Part shown: positions 1-6,891 of the stretch, piece after piece
Numbering within the stretch: the first letter of the stretch is position 1
How the letters are laid out: every line of letters starts with the position of its first letter
Virus record (IMG/VR): IMGVR_UViG_3300007276_000236
Location: 1 to 27,433 of that record
Reading direction: 5' to 3' (one strand)
Length of the DNA stretch: 27,433 bases
Origin: a virus
Position numbers and translations under genes: made by a program
The notes under the pieces: model-generated
The model's database searches: none
What the model was told of the DNA's origin: nothing
Seen by the model: only the letters and a program-made list of their open reading frames with translations

Positions 1-275
1 ACGGACAGATTGGCCCTGCCACGATAAAAGCAGTCAATGCCATGCCCGCCAAAGACGTGATACGACAGGTGAATGCAAACCGCTTGGCGTTTATGAAGTC
101 TATTAGGGGCGGCAAGCTATGGGTGGCATTCGGCAAGGGCTGGCAGCGCCGCGTTGATGAAGTGCTTGCGCACTCGCTGCGTGATGCAGGACAATCGAAA
201 CCAGAAACGACACAAACCCCGCTGCTGACTTTGTGGCAGCTTATCTTGGGCCTCATCAAAGGATTAAGGAAATGA
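1..275 (+). CDS. Endolysin C-terminus (GH108 / PG_binding_3 type), 5' truncated by window edge
   Basis: The frame is open from base 3 with no start in the window, so the gene begins upstream. The visible part reads GQIGPATIKAVNA near base 3, then NANRLAFMKSIRGG and FGKGWQRRVDEVL. This is the pattern of the peptidoglycan-binding domain that ends GH108 phage muramidases (G-P-x-T on the first helix, RxxFxxxL, F-x-x-G-W-x-x-R). The catalytic EGGY-type N-terminus lies outside the window. Family members hydrolyse the peptidoglycan glycan backbone at lysis. After the domain there is a linker (SKPETTQTP) and an amphipathic, basic tail (LLTLWQLILGLIKGLRK), which is unusual for the domain. The stop overlaps the ATG of the next small membrane protein (ATGA), so the two are translationally coupled in a lysis cassette. 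I am confident of the family and unsure what the tail does. Confidence 0.8.
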   Translation, partial: GQIGPATIKAVNAMPAKDVIRQVNANRLAFMKSIRGGKLWVAFGKGWQRRVDEVLAHSLRDAGQSKPETTQTPLLTLWQLILGLIKGLRK

Positions 276-472
276 AATATCTGAAACCGAAAAGCCTGAC
301 GTGGTGGGCCAGCCTCATTCCCGTGCTCGCGGGCGCTTTCGTGGCAACCCTTCCCCTGCATGGCAACGTGAGCCTTGTGGCGATGATTGACCAACTGACG
401 GGCGGCACTGAGCCAATGATCCTGATCAACGCTGGCTTGGCCGGTATTGGCTTCAGGGGAGCAATCGCATGA
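272..472 (+). CDS. Small membrane protein, holin candidate
   Basis: This 66-residue protein starts at the ATG that overlaps the endolysin stop; an in-frame codon upstream at 233 would intrude into the endolysin and is unlikely. Two hydrophobic stretches are visible, residues about 9-28 (TWWASLIPVLAGAFVATLPL) and about 48-66 (PMILINAGLAGIGFRGAIA). They are separated by a short polar loop with a conserved-looking LTGG. Small two-segment membrane proteins between endolysin and spanins are commonly holins or their regulators, which form the inner-membrane lesion that releases the endolysin. The assignment rests on size, hydrophobicity and position. I do not recognise a specific holin family, so an accessory membrane protein is the alternative. 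Its stop overlaps the next start. Confidence 0.6.
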   Translation: MKYLKPKSLTWWASLIPVLAGAFVATLPLHGNVSLVAMIDQLTGGTEPMILINAGLAGIGFRGAIA

Positions 473-681
473 TGAGCGCGCTGATGGCTAAGATCGGGGG
501 CGCGATTATTCTCGCCCTCGGTGCGGTCGTCGGGCTGTTTGTTTCCAAACGAAAAGCTGTCAACGCTGACCGCGACAAAGCCAAGATCAGGGATATGGAA
601 AATGCTGAAGATATTAGGCATCGTGGCCGTAATGCTGACGAGCGGCTGCGTAAGTTCGATGACGCAGGTTTCCGCGACTGA
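469..681 (+). CDS. i-spanin (Rz-like inner-membrane spanin subunit)
   Basis: The protein has 70 residues. One N-terminal transmembrane helix (about residues 7-25, KIGGAIILALGAVVGLFVS) is followed by a charged, helical periplasmic segment rich in Arg, Asp and Lys (DRDKAKIRDMENAEDIRHRG). This is the layout of an inner-membrane spanin subunit, which bridges to an outer-membrane lipoprotein and fuses the membranes in the last step of lysis. GGGGAG lies seven bases before the first ATG. The key support is the nested o-spanin in another frame at 602-799, the classic Rz/Rz1 overlap. It is short compared with lambda Rz (about 150 residues), but compact i-spanins are common in phages with similar cassettes. 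Confidence 0.72.
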   Translation: MMSALMAKIGGAIILALGAVVGLFVSKRKAVNADRDKAKIRDMENAEDIRHRGRNADERLRKFDDAGFRD

Positions 682-799
682 AGCAGAGATTTGTCGTCAG
701 TGGCGCGAAAGCCTGCCGACTCGGTCTCGAACGGACACCCAACAAACGCAGGATGAAATCCAGCGAGCCTACGCCGTGCAGGACGCGGTATGCCTATGA
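602..799 (+). CDS. o-spanin (Rz1-like outer-membrane lipoprotein), nested in the i-spanin gene
   Basis: The ORF continues upstream, but the start that makes sense is the ATG at 602, which gives MLKILGIVAVMLTSGCVSS. That is a lipoprotein signal peptide with lipobox L-T-S-G and acylated Cys16. The mature part is short and polar, with the pattern CRxWRESLPTRSRTDTQQTQ followed by DEIxRAYAVxxAVC, which I recognise from phage Rz1-like proteins. The protein is about 65 residues. The first 80 bases overlap the i-spanin gene in a different frame and the rest runs on to the next gene, whose ATG (790) it overlaps. Partner: the i-spanin at 469-681. A two-component spanin implies a Gram-negative host with an outer membrane. 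Confidence 0.8.
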   Translation: MLKILGIVAVMLTSGCVSSMTQVSATEAEICRQWRESLPTRSRTDTQQTQDEIQRAYAVQDAVCL

Positions 800-1161
800 T
801 GACCGTCCGAGAGTTTACCAAGAACTTCGTGTGGGAGGCTGACGGCGCGGTAGACAGCTACCACATCCTGAAGAAAGGTGAGCGAGGCGACTGCGACGAC
901 TTTGCGGTGACCGTTGCGTACCTTGAAGCTGGCGGGCTTCGGAAGATGTGGAAGAAAATCCTCACAAAACGCACGCAGTTTCACTGGTGCGTCTCTGTCC
1001 ACGGCGATCCGCACATCATATTGTTCGTTAAAGAAAAGGGGTGGATCGACAACATCTACCGCGACTGGCGCGACGAACCTCTTGGCCACACAAAAATTAG
1101 GTACCTGATCGTGTTCTGGCCTGCTATTAAGCTCATAGTAGGCAAGTTTATCGCAGACTAA
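790..1161 (+). CDS. Transglutaminase-like cysteine peptidase fold protein
   Basis: The protein has 123 residues. A catalytic-triad pattern is readable: GDCDDFA with Cys35, PHIILFV with His75, and GWIDN with Asp87. Order and spacing fit the bacterial transglutaminase-like cysteine peptidases, in which Cys caps a helix and His and Asp follow on strands. The reaction would be amide hydrolysis or transfer, but the substrate is unknown. The C-terminus (about residues 104-119, RYLIVFWPAIKLIVGK) is hydrophobic and could sit in a membrane. The gene starts inside the o-spanin end and precedes the tail genes, so it could serve lysis or, like the NlpC/P60 peptidase preceding gpJ in lambda-type tails, cell-wall penetration or tail maturation. 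The fold is likely; the role is inferred. Confidence 0.6.
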   Translation: MPMMTVREFTKNFVWEADGAVDSYHILKKGERGDCDDFAVTVAYLEAGGLRKMWKKILTKRTQFHWCVSVHGDPHIILFVKEKGWIDNIYRDWRDEPLGHTKIRYLIVFWPAIKLIVGKFIAD

Positions 1162-1172
1162 AGGAATTCGTC

Positions 1173-2792
1173 ATGGCCGTTGTCCGATTACAGTCTTTTG
1201 GGGGGATCGCTCCCAGCATCCCGCCGCGCTACCTTAAACAGGAGCAGGCGCAGATCGCGATAAACTGTCCGGTCTTTACGGGCAGCATTCAGTCGTTGTC
1301 GGACGTTGGCACAACGCAACTCACACTGGACAAAGTAGGCACCCCCGCGACGATCTATCGTTTTGGGCAGGATACGATCTCGGACACCCAGTACTGGTTC
1401 CACTGGTTGACTGACGTTGATGTGGCCCGAAGCCAGATCGCAGGAGACACCTCCGAGTGGACGTTCTACACCGGAGACGGCGCGCCAAAGGCAACGAATT
1501 CTACCTTGGCATTGTCCGGCACGGACTACCCCGCAGCAGCGCGGCGTCTAGGACTGCCCGCTCCCACGTCGGCTCCCATCGCAACGGTAACAGGAACCCC
1601 TGATGCAACAGATACGCCCGAGACCAGAGTCTACACCTTCACATGGGTTAGTTCAGAGAGTGGTTTCGAGGTTGAGTCTGCGCCAAGTCCAGCTTCTATA
1701 TCGGTCGATGTCACAGGAACAGAAACGACTACAGTCGCGTCGTTCCCAACGGTCCCGACCGGGGACTACAACGTAACGCACAAACGAATTTACCGGTCGG
1801 TGAACGGGATTTACCTGTTCGTGGCCGAGATCACCGCCGCAACAACTTCGTACGTTGACTCGACTGCGGCAGACGCGCTGGGAGAAGAGCTTCCGTCGCT
1901 GTACTGGTCGCAGTCACCCGACGCGCTGACGGGCCTAATTAACATGCCTAACGGTATGATGGCCGGTTTCGTAGGGCGCGACGTGTACTTTGCAGAACCG
2001 TACCGGCCTCACGCATGGCCGGAAACGTACATCCAGACTGTGGACTACCCCGTCGTTGGCTTGGGCCGGATGGACACGACGCTCGCTGTTCTGACCACGG
2101 GTGTGCCGTACTTGATGATGGGTTCCAGCCCGCAGAATATCGCTGTGGTCAAGTCCGACCTCGAGCAGGCGTGCGTGTCCAAGAGAAGCATCGTGAGCTT
2201 TGGCAGCGCGGTCGTCTACGCGGCACCAGATGGGCTTATGCTGCTGTCACCGCAGGGGTCTCGGATCATTACGGAGAACCTGTTCAACTACAAACAATGG
2301 CAGACTTACTTCAAACCGGACTCGATCCACGCGTACCAGCACGACAACCAGTACATCGCGTTTTACAACAACGGCGTCACCTCTGGCGGTTTCATATACG
2401 ACATGACCAGCGGGCAGTTCATCCTCCACGACATCTACGCCACAGCAGGGTTCCGCGATCTCCAGCGCGACAAGCTGTTCCTCGCGTTTGCCGATCGCAC
2501 GGTTAAAGTCTGGTTCGACGGTGCGGCCAAGTCGTACACGTGGAAATCCAAGATGATGACCATGCCGCACACGATCAGCTTCACGTGCGCGCAGGTGGAG
2601 GCCGAAGCCTATCCGGTGACGTTTAAGATTTTCGCCGACGGTACGCTGTTCTACACGAAGACGGTTACTTCCCGTCGACCGTTCCGCCTGCCAGTTAAGG
2701 TTGGCCGAGACTGGGAGTTCCAGTTGGAGGGTTCCACAGAGGTATTTGCGGTGTCTGTGGCTACATCAATGACGGAGCTAGCGGGTGTCTAA
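1173..2792 (+). CDS. Conserved phage virion structural protein, probably tail
   Basis: The protein has 539 residues, with AAAGGA seven bases before its ATG. It is rich in beta-strand-forming, aromatic and Thr residues, with no membrane segment or signal peptide. The segment YWFHWLTDVDVARSQIAGDT followed by FYTGDGAPK (residues about 74-105) resembles a motif I remember from virion proteins of several tailed phages. Residues about 130-235 resemble an Ig/FN3-type beta domain ending before a SYVDST-like strand. The second half has repeated strand-turn units (DVYFAEPYRPHAWP, GVPYLMMGSSPQNIAVVKS, AAPDGLMLLSPQGSRIIT) that could form a propeller-like or nozzle-like body. It sits between the lysis cassette and the gpJ-like gene, overlapping the latter by 8 bases, which supports a tail role. 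The exact position in the virion is not readable from sequence. Confidence 0.6.
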   Translation: MAVVRLQSFGGIAPSIPPRYLKQEQAQIAINCPVFTGSIQSLSDVGTTQLTLDKVGTPATIYRFGQDTISDTQYWFHWLTDVDVARSQIAGDTSEWTFYTGDGAPKATNSTLALSGTDYPAAARRLGLPAPTSAPIATVTGTPDATDTPETRVYTFTWVSSESGFEVESAPSPASISVDVTGTETTTVASFPTVPTGDYNVTHKRIYRSVNGIYLFVAEITAATTSYVDSTAADALGEELPSLYWSQSPDALTGLINMPNGMMAGFVGRDVYFAEPYRPHAWPETYIQTVDYPVVGLGRMDTTLAVLTTGVPYLMMGSSPQNIAVVKSDLEQACVSKRSIVSFGSAVVYAAPDGLMLLSPQGSRIITENLFNYKQWQTYFKPDSIHAYQHDNQYIAFYNNGVTSGGFIYDMTSGQFILHDIYATAGFRDLQRDKLFLAFADRTVKVWFDGAAKSYTWKSKMMTMPHTISFTCAQVEAEAYPVTFKIFADGTLFYTKTVTSRRPFRLPVKVGRDWEFQLEGSTEVFAVSVATSMTELAGV

Positions 2793-4920
2793 GCTACCAA
2801 CCATCACCAGTACGATCCCGCAGGACTTGAGGTACTTCCTCGACCGTGTCCGCGAGTCGTTTAACTCCCTCAGCTCTGATCGGGTTGTGACTCTGGCTGA
2901 TCTGGAGAGGTACCGTCTCGTCGACATCGCTGGCGGGAACGTTATTCCCGTGCCCACCGAGAATGAGTACCCGACGCCACCAGCCCCTATAAACCTCGTG
3001 GCTACTGGCGCACTGGGTAACGTCATCCTGGAGTGGGACGCGCCTGTGTACAGCGGGCACGCATGGACCGAAATATGGGCGGCACCGGAACTAGGCGGCG
3101 GCGGTGCTCCACCGCTAGCGGACGCCGTGATGGTTGGCATGACCCCCGGCTCTGTGTTTTCGCACACTATCGGGGAGGGCACGTCCCGTTGGTATTGGGT
3201 GCGGTTTGTGAACCGAGAGAACGAACTCGGGCCGTACAACGCGGTAGACGGGGTTCAGGGGACCACAGGTCAAGACCCAGCGTACATACTGTCTCTGCTC
3301 TCAGGGCAGATCACCGAGGTTGAACTGTTCAGCAGTTTGGGCACGCGCATCAATTTGATCGACGGGCCGTCGAGCCTGACCGGCTCCGTGGCCCAACGCG
3401 TGGAGGCGGAAGCAACAATCCGCGCTGACGCTGACAGCGCTATTGTTAGCGATGTATCAACACTGCAGACCGCAGTTGGAACCAACGCATCCGCCATTCA
3501 GACGGAAGCAACGACCCGCGCGGACGCTGACAGCGCTATTGCTAGCGACATAGTAACGTTGCAGGCCACAACTGGAACCAACACATCCGCCATTCAGACG
3601 GAAGCAACGACCCGCGCTGACGCTGACAGCGCTATTGCTAGCGACATAGTAACGTTGCAGGCCACAGTCGGAACCAACACATCCGCCATTCAGACGGAAG
3701 CAACAACACGGGCCACCACCGACGGCGAGCTGCAAGCGCAGTACACTGTCAAAGTGGACGTCAACGGGTACGTGTCAGGCTACGGGCTTGCCAGCACGTT
3801 GGTTGGAGCGACTCCGACGAGCGAGTTTATTGTACGCTCTGATGTGTTTGCTATTGCGAACCCAGCTGGGCCGGGAATTGCGCCTTCTGAACCCTTTATC
3901 GTACGCACGACACCAACGACAATTAACGGGGTGAGTGTGCCCACGGGCGTGTACATGAAGGACACGTTCATCCAGAACGGTACTATCGCCAACGCGAAGA
4001 TCGGCAACTTGGCGGTCGACACCGCGAAGATCGCTGATTTGGCTGTCACCACGGCTAAGATCACAGACGCCAACATCACGACCGCTAAGATCACAGACGC
4101 CAACATCACGACGGCAAAGATCGCCAACCTGGCCGTTACCAACGCGAAGATAGGTCTTCTGGCGGTCAACACCGCAAACATTGTGGATGCCAACATCACG
4201 ACGGCGAAGATCGCCAACCTGGCCGTCACTACGGCTAAGATCGCAAACGCCAACATCACGACGGCGAAGATCGCAGACGCCAACATCACGACGGCAAAGA
4301 TCGCCAACCTGGCTGTGGACAGCGGTAAGATCGCCGACCTGTCGGTAGACCGTTTGAAGATCAACTCGGGCGGGCAGATCACGTCGTCTCTGGCGTCCGC
4401 CGGAAACATCTCGGTGCCCGTAACAGCGGGTAGCACCACAAACCCGTCGTATTCGTCAAGCGCCGGGCCTAACGAGGCCCACTTCCTAGCCAACCCAACG
4501 ATGTATCGGTCGCTAGGCACGCGTACATATGTTGTGGACGCGGACGATAACTATGCGCCAGAACAACTGGACGTGCTGTTAGGGACCGCACGAATTTCAG
4601 AGTTTAGCAACACTTCGGCGGCTAACACGTTGACCAGTCTAGTCTCCGGGTACTTTTACCGGGTACGCGCCGGTGGCGTGACCACGCGGTCGGACTATAG
4701 CTTTCTAGGTCAAAGCGACCACTACGGCGGCGCTATGATGTTCCTGCACTCGCACACCCCGATTATCCGCATTACCGCGCTGCTCAAGGGAACCCACTTC
4801 TCTGCGGGGCAAACGGTTACGTTCGAGCTGTATTACTACCGCTGGCGGAGCAACAGCAACTGGGGCGTCGGGAGTACTTTTTCCCAAATCCAGATAAACA
4901 TACGGGAGTTCTTCCGTTGA
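2785..4920 (+). CDS. gpJ-like tail tip / host-specificity protein with two repeat arrays
   Basis: The protein has 711 residues and a GTG start (2785) overlapping the previous stop, with GGAG upstream. Visible order: a short N-terminal region; an FN3-like domain (about residues 65-155, PPAPINLVATGALGNVILEW to WYWVRFVNREN); a linker with ILSLLSGQITEVEL; three 32-residue repeats (about 207-302, core EATTRADADSAIASD); and a segment resembling the region after the FN3 domains in lambda gpJ (about 310-400, LQAQYTVKVDVNGYVSGYGL). Then come twelve 10-residue repeats (404-523, consensus AKIADANITT) and a beta-rich C-terminal domain (about 524-711) that may contact the receptor. gpJ-type proteins sit at the tail tip and determine adsorption. 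Finding one in a probable podovirus is unusual. It could equally be a trimeric central fibre. Confidence 0.65.
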   Translation: MSKLPTITSTIPQDLRYFLDRVRESFNSLSSDRVVTLADLERYRLVDIAGGNVIPVPTENEYPTPPAPINLVATGALGNVILEWDAPVYSGHAWTEIWAAPELGGGGAPPLADAVMVGMTPGSVFSHTIGEGTSRWYWVRFVNRENELGPYNAVDGVQGTTGQDPAYILSLLSGQITEVELFSSLGTRINLIDGPSSLTGSVAQRVEAEATIRADADSAIVSDVSTLQTAVGTNASAIQTEATTRADADSAIASDIVTLQATTGTNTSAIQTEATTRADADSAIASDIVTLQATVGTNTSAIQTEATTRATTDGELQAQYTVKVDVNGYVSGYGLASTLVGATPTSEFIVRSDVFAIANPAGPGIAPSEPFIVRTTPTTINGVSVPTGVYMKDTFIQNGTIANAKIGNLAVDTAKIADLAVTTAKITDANITTAKITDANITTAKIANLAVTNAKIGLLAVNTANIVDANITTAKIANLAVTTAKIANANITTAKIADANITTAKIANLAVDSGKIADLSVDRLKINSGGQITSSLASAGNISVPVTAGSTTNPSYSSSAGPNEAHFLANPTMYRSLGTRTYVVDADDNYAPEQLDVLLGTARISEFSNTSAANTLTSLVSGYFYRVRAGGVTTRSDYSFLGQSDHYGGAMMFLHSHTPIIRITALLKGTHFSAGQTVTFELYYYRWRSNSNWGVGSTFSQIQINIREFFR
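3405..3692 (+). repeat. Three tandem 96-bp direct repeats in the gpJ-like gene
   Basis: Units begin near 3405, 3501 and 3597, each opening with a GCGGAAGCA- or ACGGAAGCA-type sequence; a fourth partial copy starts near 3693. Units 2 and 3 are almost identical at the DNA level, while unit 1 has diverged. Each unit encodes 32 residues with the core EATTRADADSAIASD and a following TLQAT.GTN.SAIQT strand. The exact multiple of three keeps the frame whatever the copy number. The near-identity of units 2 and 3 suggests recent duplication. Confidence 0.9.
3994..4353 (+). repeat. Twelve tandem 30-bp repeats encoding a 10-residue AKI..NITT motif
   Basis: Starting at GCGAAGATC (3994), a 30-bp unit repeats twelve times without interruption. 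Each unit encodes a variant of A-K-I-x-[DN]-[AL]-[NA]-[IV]-[TD]-T. The regular spacing of Ile and small residues fits a triple-beta-helix or beta-roll shaft of a fibre-like protein. Two unit types alternate irregularly (ADANITT and ANLAVTT), with one degenerate unit (ANIVDANITT). The frame is preserved throughout. Confidence 0.9.
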
Positions 4921-5357
4921 TATACGTTGCGCACCTGCCTAACGGCTTCCCAGTAGACATCACCAACCGCGCAGACCAACTGCAGGCAGGCGGGGCAGAT
5001 GTTCTTGAGTTAGACCTCCGGTTCGAAGAACTACCTAAGTATTTCGCAGTCCGAAACGGCGGCGTCGTTGACTTAGGGCTACCGCCTTTCCGACCGGCAC
5101 AGTACGACTACGACGCCCAAGCATGGGTAGACCCGCGAACTCCGGTCGAAATCGACGAAGAAGAAGCTGTCAAGGTGCGCAGGCGGCGCGACGACACCCT
5201 GCGCGGTACTGACTGGACACAGCTCCCCGATAGCCCGCTTAATGCGCAGCAGACTGCCGCTTGGAGAGTTTACCGCAACACACTGCGAAACGTGCCCTCG
5301 CAGGCAGGTTTTCCGCGCAATATAGTCTGGCCCATAGACCCCGACGGCGGCGCGTAG
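4917..5357 (+). CDS. Phage tail assembly chaperone-like protein (Phage_tail_APC type)
   Basis: The protein has 146 residues. The start is a TTG at 4917 overlapping the previous stop (TTGA), with GGGAG upstream; no better start keeps the conserved N-terminus. The C-terminal half carries RRRRDDTLRGTDWTQL, then PDSPLNAQQTAAWRVYR and LRNVPSQAGFPRNIVWP. This matches the widespread phage domain with DWTQLPD..L, W..YR..LR and the closing FP..VWP motif, often annotated as tail assembly chaperone or tail fibre assembly. It follows the tail-tip gene directly, as is common for these proteins. The first 80 residues are less conserved-looking. Whether it assists folding of the gpJ-like protein or forms part of the tail cannot be read from the sequence. 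Confidence 0.72.
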   Translation: MIYVAHLPNGFPVDITNRADQLQAGGADVLELDLRFEELPKYFAVRNGGVVDLGLPPFRPAQYDYDAQAWVDPRTPVEIDEEEAVKVRRRRDDTLRGTDWTQLPDSPLNAQQTAAWRVYRNTLRNVPSQAGFPRNIVWPIDPDGGA

Positions 5358-5447
5358 CACGGGGCGCGCACAACAAAGTTGCGCAGCGGCTCGAGCGGGG
5401 CTAAATTGTGTACATACGGGGTGACATAGTGTATCTGGGAGGGTAAC

Positions 5448-5876
5448 GTGACGCAGGCCAGACTCATATTCGATGACAAAGAACGTGTCGGCGCTTGGGT
5501 AGCGGAGCAAGTCGGACAGACTGCTCCTTGGGGCGGTTATTACGCCATGGGTGTCGAGATGAACGGTGAGATCACAGCGGGGTTTGTTTTTAACAACTTC
5601 AATGACTCCAACGCCACGTGCCACATCGCGGTCAGCCGTGGCAGTAAAGCGCTGTTTGACCTGTTCGACCACGCATACAACTACGTTTTCAACGTCTGTG
5701 GACTTCGCCGCCTGACTGGCATGGTGGACGCAGACAATGCAAAAGCTCTTCACTTGGATAAGAAGATCGGCTTCGTCGAAGAAGCTGTTTTGAAACAGGC
5801 CGGTACGGAGGGCGTCGACATGATCGTTCTTGTACTGTGGCCAGAGAATTACTTTAGGGGTGCCAAACATGGGTAA
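5448..5876 (+). CDS. GNAT-fold N-acetyltransferase (phage type)
   Basis: The protein has 142 residues and a GTG start preceded by GGGAGG. The C-terminal half carries RRLTGMVDADNAKAL and KKIGFVEEAVLKQ, then MIVLVLWPENYF: the beta4-alpha4-beta5 signature of GNAT enzymes (N-x-x-A-x-x-L...K-x-G-F-x-E-E). The pyrophosphate-binding loop (SRGSKALFDLF, residues 63-73) is a degenerate form of R-x-x-G-x-A, as in many phage GNAT proteins. It may transfer acetyl from acetyl-CoA to an unknown amine. It lies in the virion operon after a 90-base gap and overlaps the next gene by 8 bases, so late expression is likely. I infer a virion or host-modifying role; catalytic competence is uncertain because of the loop. 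Confidence 0.7.
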   Translation: MTQARLIFDDKERVGAWVAEQVGQTAPWGGYYAMGVEMNGEITAGFVFNNFNDSNATCHIAVSRGSKALFDLFDHAYNYVFNVCGLRRLTGMVDADNAKALHLDKKIGFVEEAVLKQAGTEGVDMIVLVLWPENYFRGAKHG

Positions 5877-6891
5877 GAAAAGCTCGAAAGCGCCAGACTA
5901 CGGCCCACTCGCCGAAGCGAGTAAAGAGGCCGCGCAGATCATGGCGGGCCTTGGTCAAGACCAGTTGGACTTTGCCAAGCAGCAGTACGACGAGATGTCT
6001 CCTATGCTGCAGGAGGTAGCCGGTCTCCAGATGGACGCGCAGCGCCAGCAAATGGATCAGGCCAAAGACTACTACGACTACCAGACCCAAACGTTCCGGC
6101 CCCTCGAGAAAAGCATCGTCGCCGACGCCGAGAACTTCAACACTGACGCGTACCGCGAGCAGCTGGCCTCACAGGCCGCAGCGGACTCCGGCTTGGCGTT
6201 TACCCAAACCCAGCGCCAGAACGAACGGGCAATGGCTTCTATGGGTGTTAACCCTAACTCTGGGCGGTTCGCCGGTATCCAGAGCGCCTCTGGTCTGCAA
6301 CAGGCCGCAAACCGTGCGGGCGCAATGACCAACACGCGCAACCAAGCTGAGCAGATGGGGTACGCCCGCAAGCTGGACGCCGCTGGCCTTGGTCGTAACC
6401 TCGCTGGGGCATCTCTCGCCGCCTATGGTGGAGCCACTGCCGCAGGTTCACAGGGCGCACAGACCGCGCAGTCGGCAGGTCAGAACTATATGGGCAACAT
6501 GGCTATCGGGTCTGGCACCATCGCGTCCGGTCAGAACATGCAGCTGTCTGGCTTGAGCACCGTTCTGAACAACCAGACGAACGCGTACGTCAACTCGAAC
6601 GACAGTTTCCTCGGCGACCTCGGCGGCATAATGGGCGGCGCAGCCTCTATGTACACCGCCTTTGGGTCAGACCGTCGCCTGAAAGAAAACATCGTAGAAG
6701 CAGGCGTCGACCAGCGCACGGCGTTGCAACTGTACGAGTTCAACTACATCGGCGAGCCAGATCGCAGGTTCCTTGGCGTCATGGCGGATGAAGTAGAGCT
6801 TTCCTACCCAGATGCAGTCACAGAACGCCCAGACGGTTACAAAGCCGTCTACTACGACATGCTCAACATCGAATTCAAGGAGGTCCACTAA
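5869..6891 (+). CDS. Putative internal virion protein with short C-terminal S74 (SDxxxK) domain
   Basis: The start is the ATG at 5869 (MGKKSSKAPDYG, AGGGG upstream), not the in-frame codon at 5830 inside the GNAT gene. The protein has 340 residues. Residues 1-230 are Gln/Ala-rich and helical, with motifs such as FAKQQYDEMSP and NPNSGRFAG, and a Gly/Ala-rich stretch follows (170-265). Residues 267-340 begin SDRRLKEN and continue LYEFNYIG, FLGVMADEVE, YPDAVTE and YKAVYYDML. This is the intramolecular chaperone S74 pattern, in which self-cleavage occurs before the Ser of SDxxxK. The usual long C-terminal helix is missing. S74 domains normally cap trimeric fibres, but the N-terminal part looks like phage stem or injection proteins. 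It lies directly upstream of the 513-aa and polyvalent proteins. Confidence 0.65.
   Translation: MGKKSSKAPDYGPLAEASKEAAQIMAGLGQDQLDFAKQQYDEMSPMLQEVAGLQMDAQRQQMDQAKDYYDYQTQTFRPLEKSIVADAENFNTDAYREQLASQAAADSGLAFTQTQRQNERAMASMGVNPNSGRFAGIQSASGLQQAANRAGAMTNTRNQAEQMGYARKLDAAGLGRNLAGASLAAYGGATAAGSQGAQTAQSAGQNYMGNMAIGSGTIASGQNMQLSGLSTVLNNQTNAYVNSNDSFLGDLGGIMGGAASMYTAFGSDRRLKENIVEAGVDQRTALQLYEFNYIGEPDRRFLGVMADEVELSYPDAVTERPDGYKAVYYDMLNIEFKEVH

Noticed and set aside
3405-4353. CRISPR-like repeats
   Set aside because: Repeats are contiguous, in frame and without unique spacers; they encode protein repeats.
3780-4520. 246-residue open frame on the minus strand
   Set aside because: It mirrors the 30-bp repeats of the gpJ-like gene, giving a periodic Val/Ala/Ile product with no ribosome site; the plus strand explains the region.
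5358-5447. Promoter before the GNAT gene (TTGTGT, 17 bases, GTGTAT) and a small hairpin at 5366-5384
   Set aside because: The -10 match is poor and almost on top of the ribosome site; the hairpin has a bulge and no T-run.
5079-5870. 263-residue open frame on the minus strand
   Set aside because: It runs antisense to the tail-chaperone and GNAT genes, both with recognisable motifs, and across the gap between them; its product has no recognisable domain.
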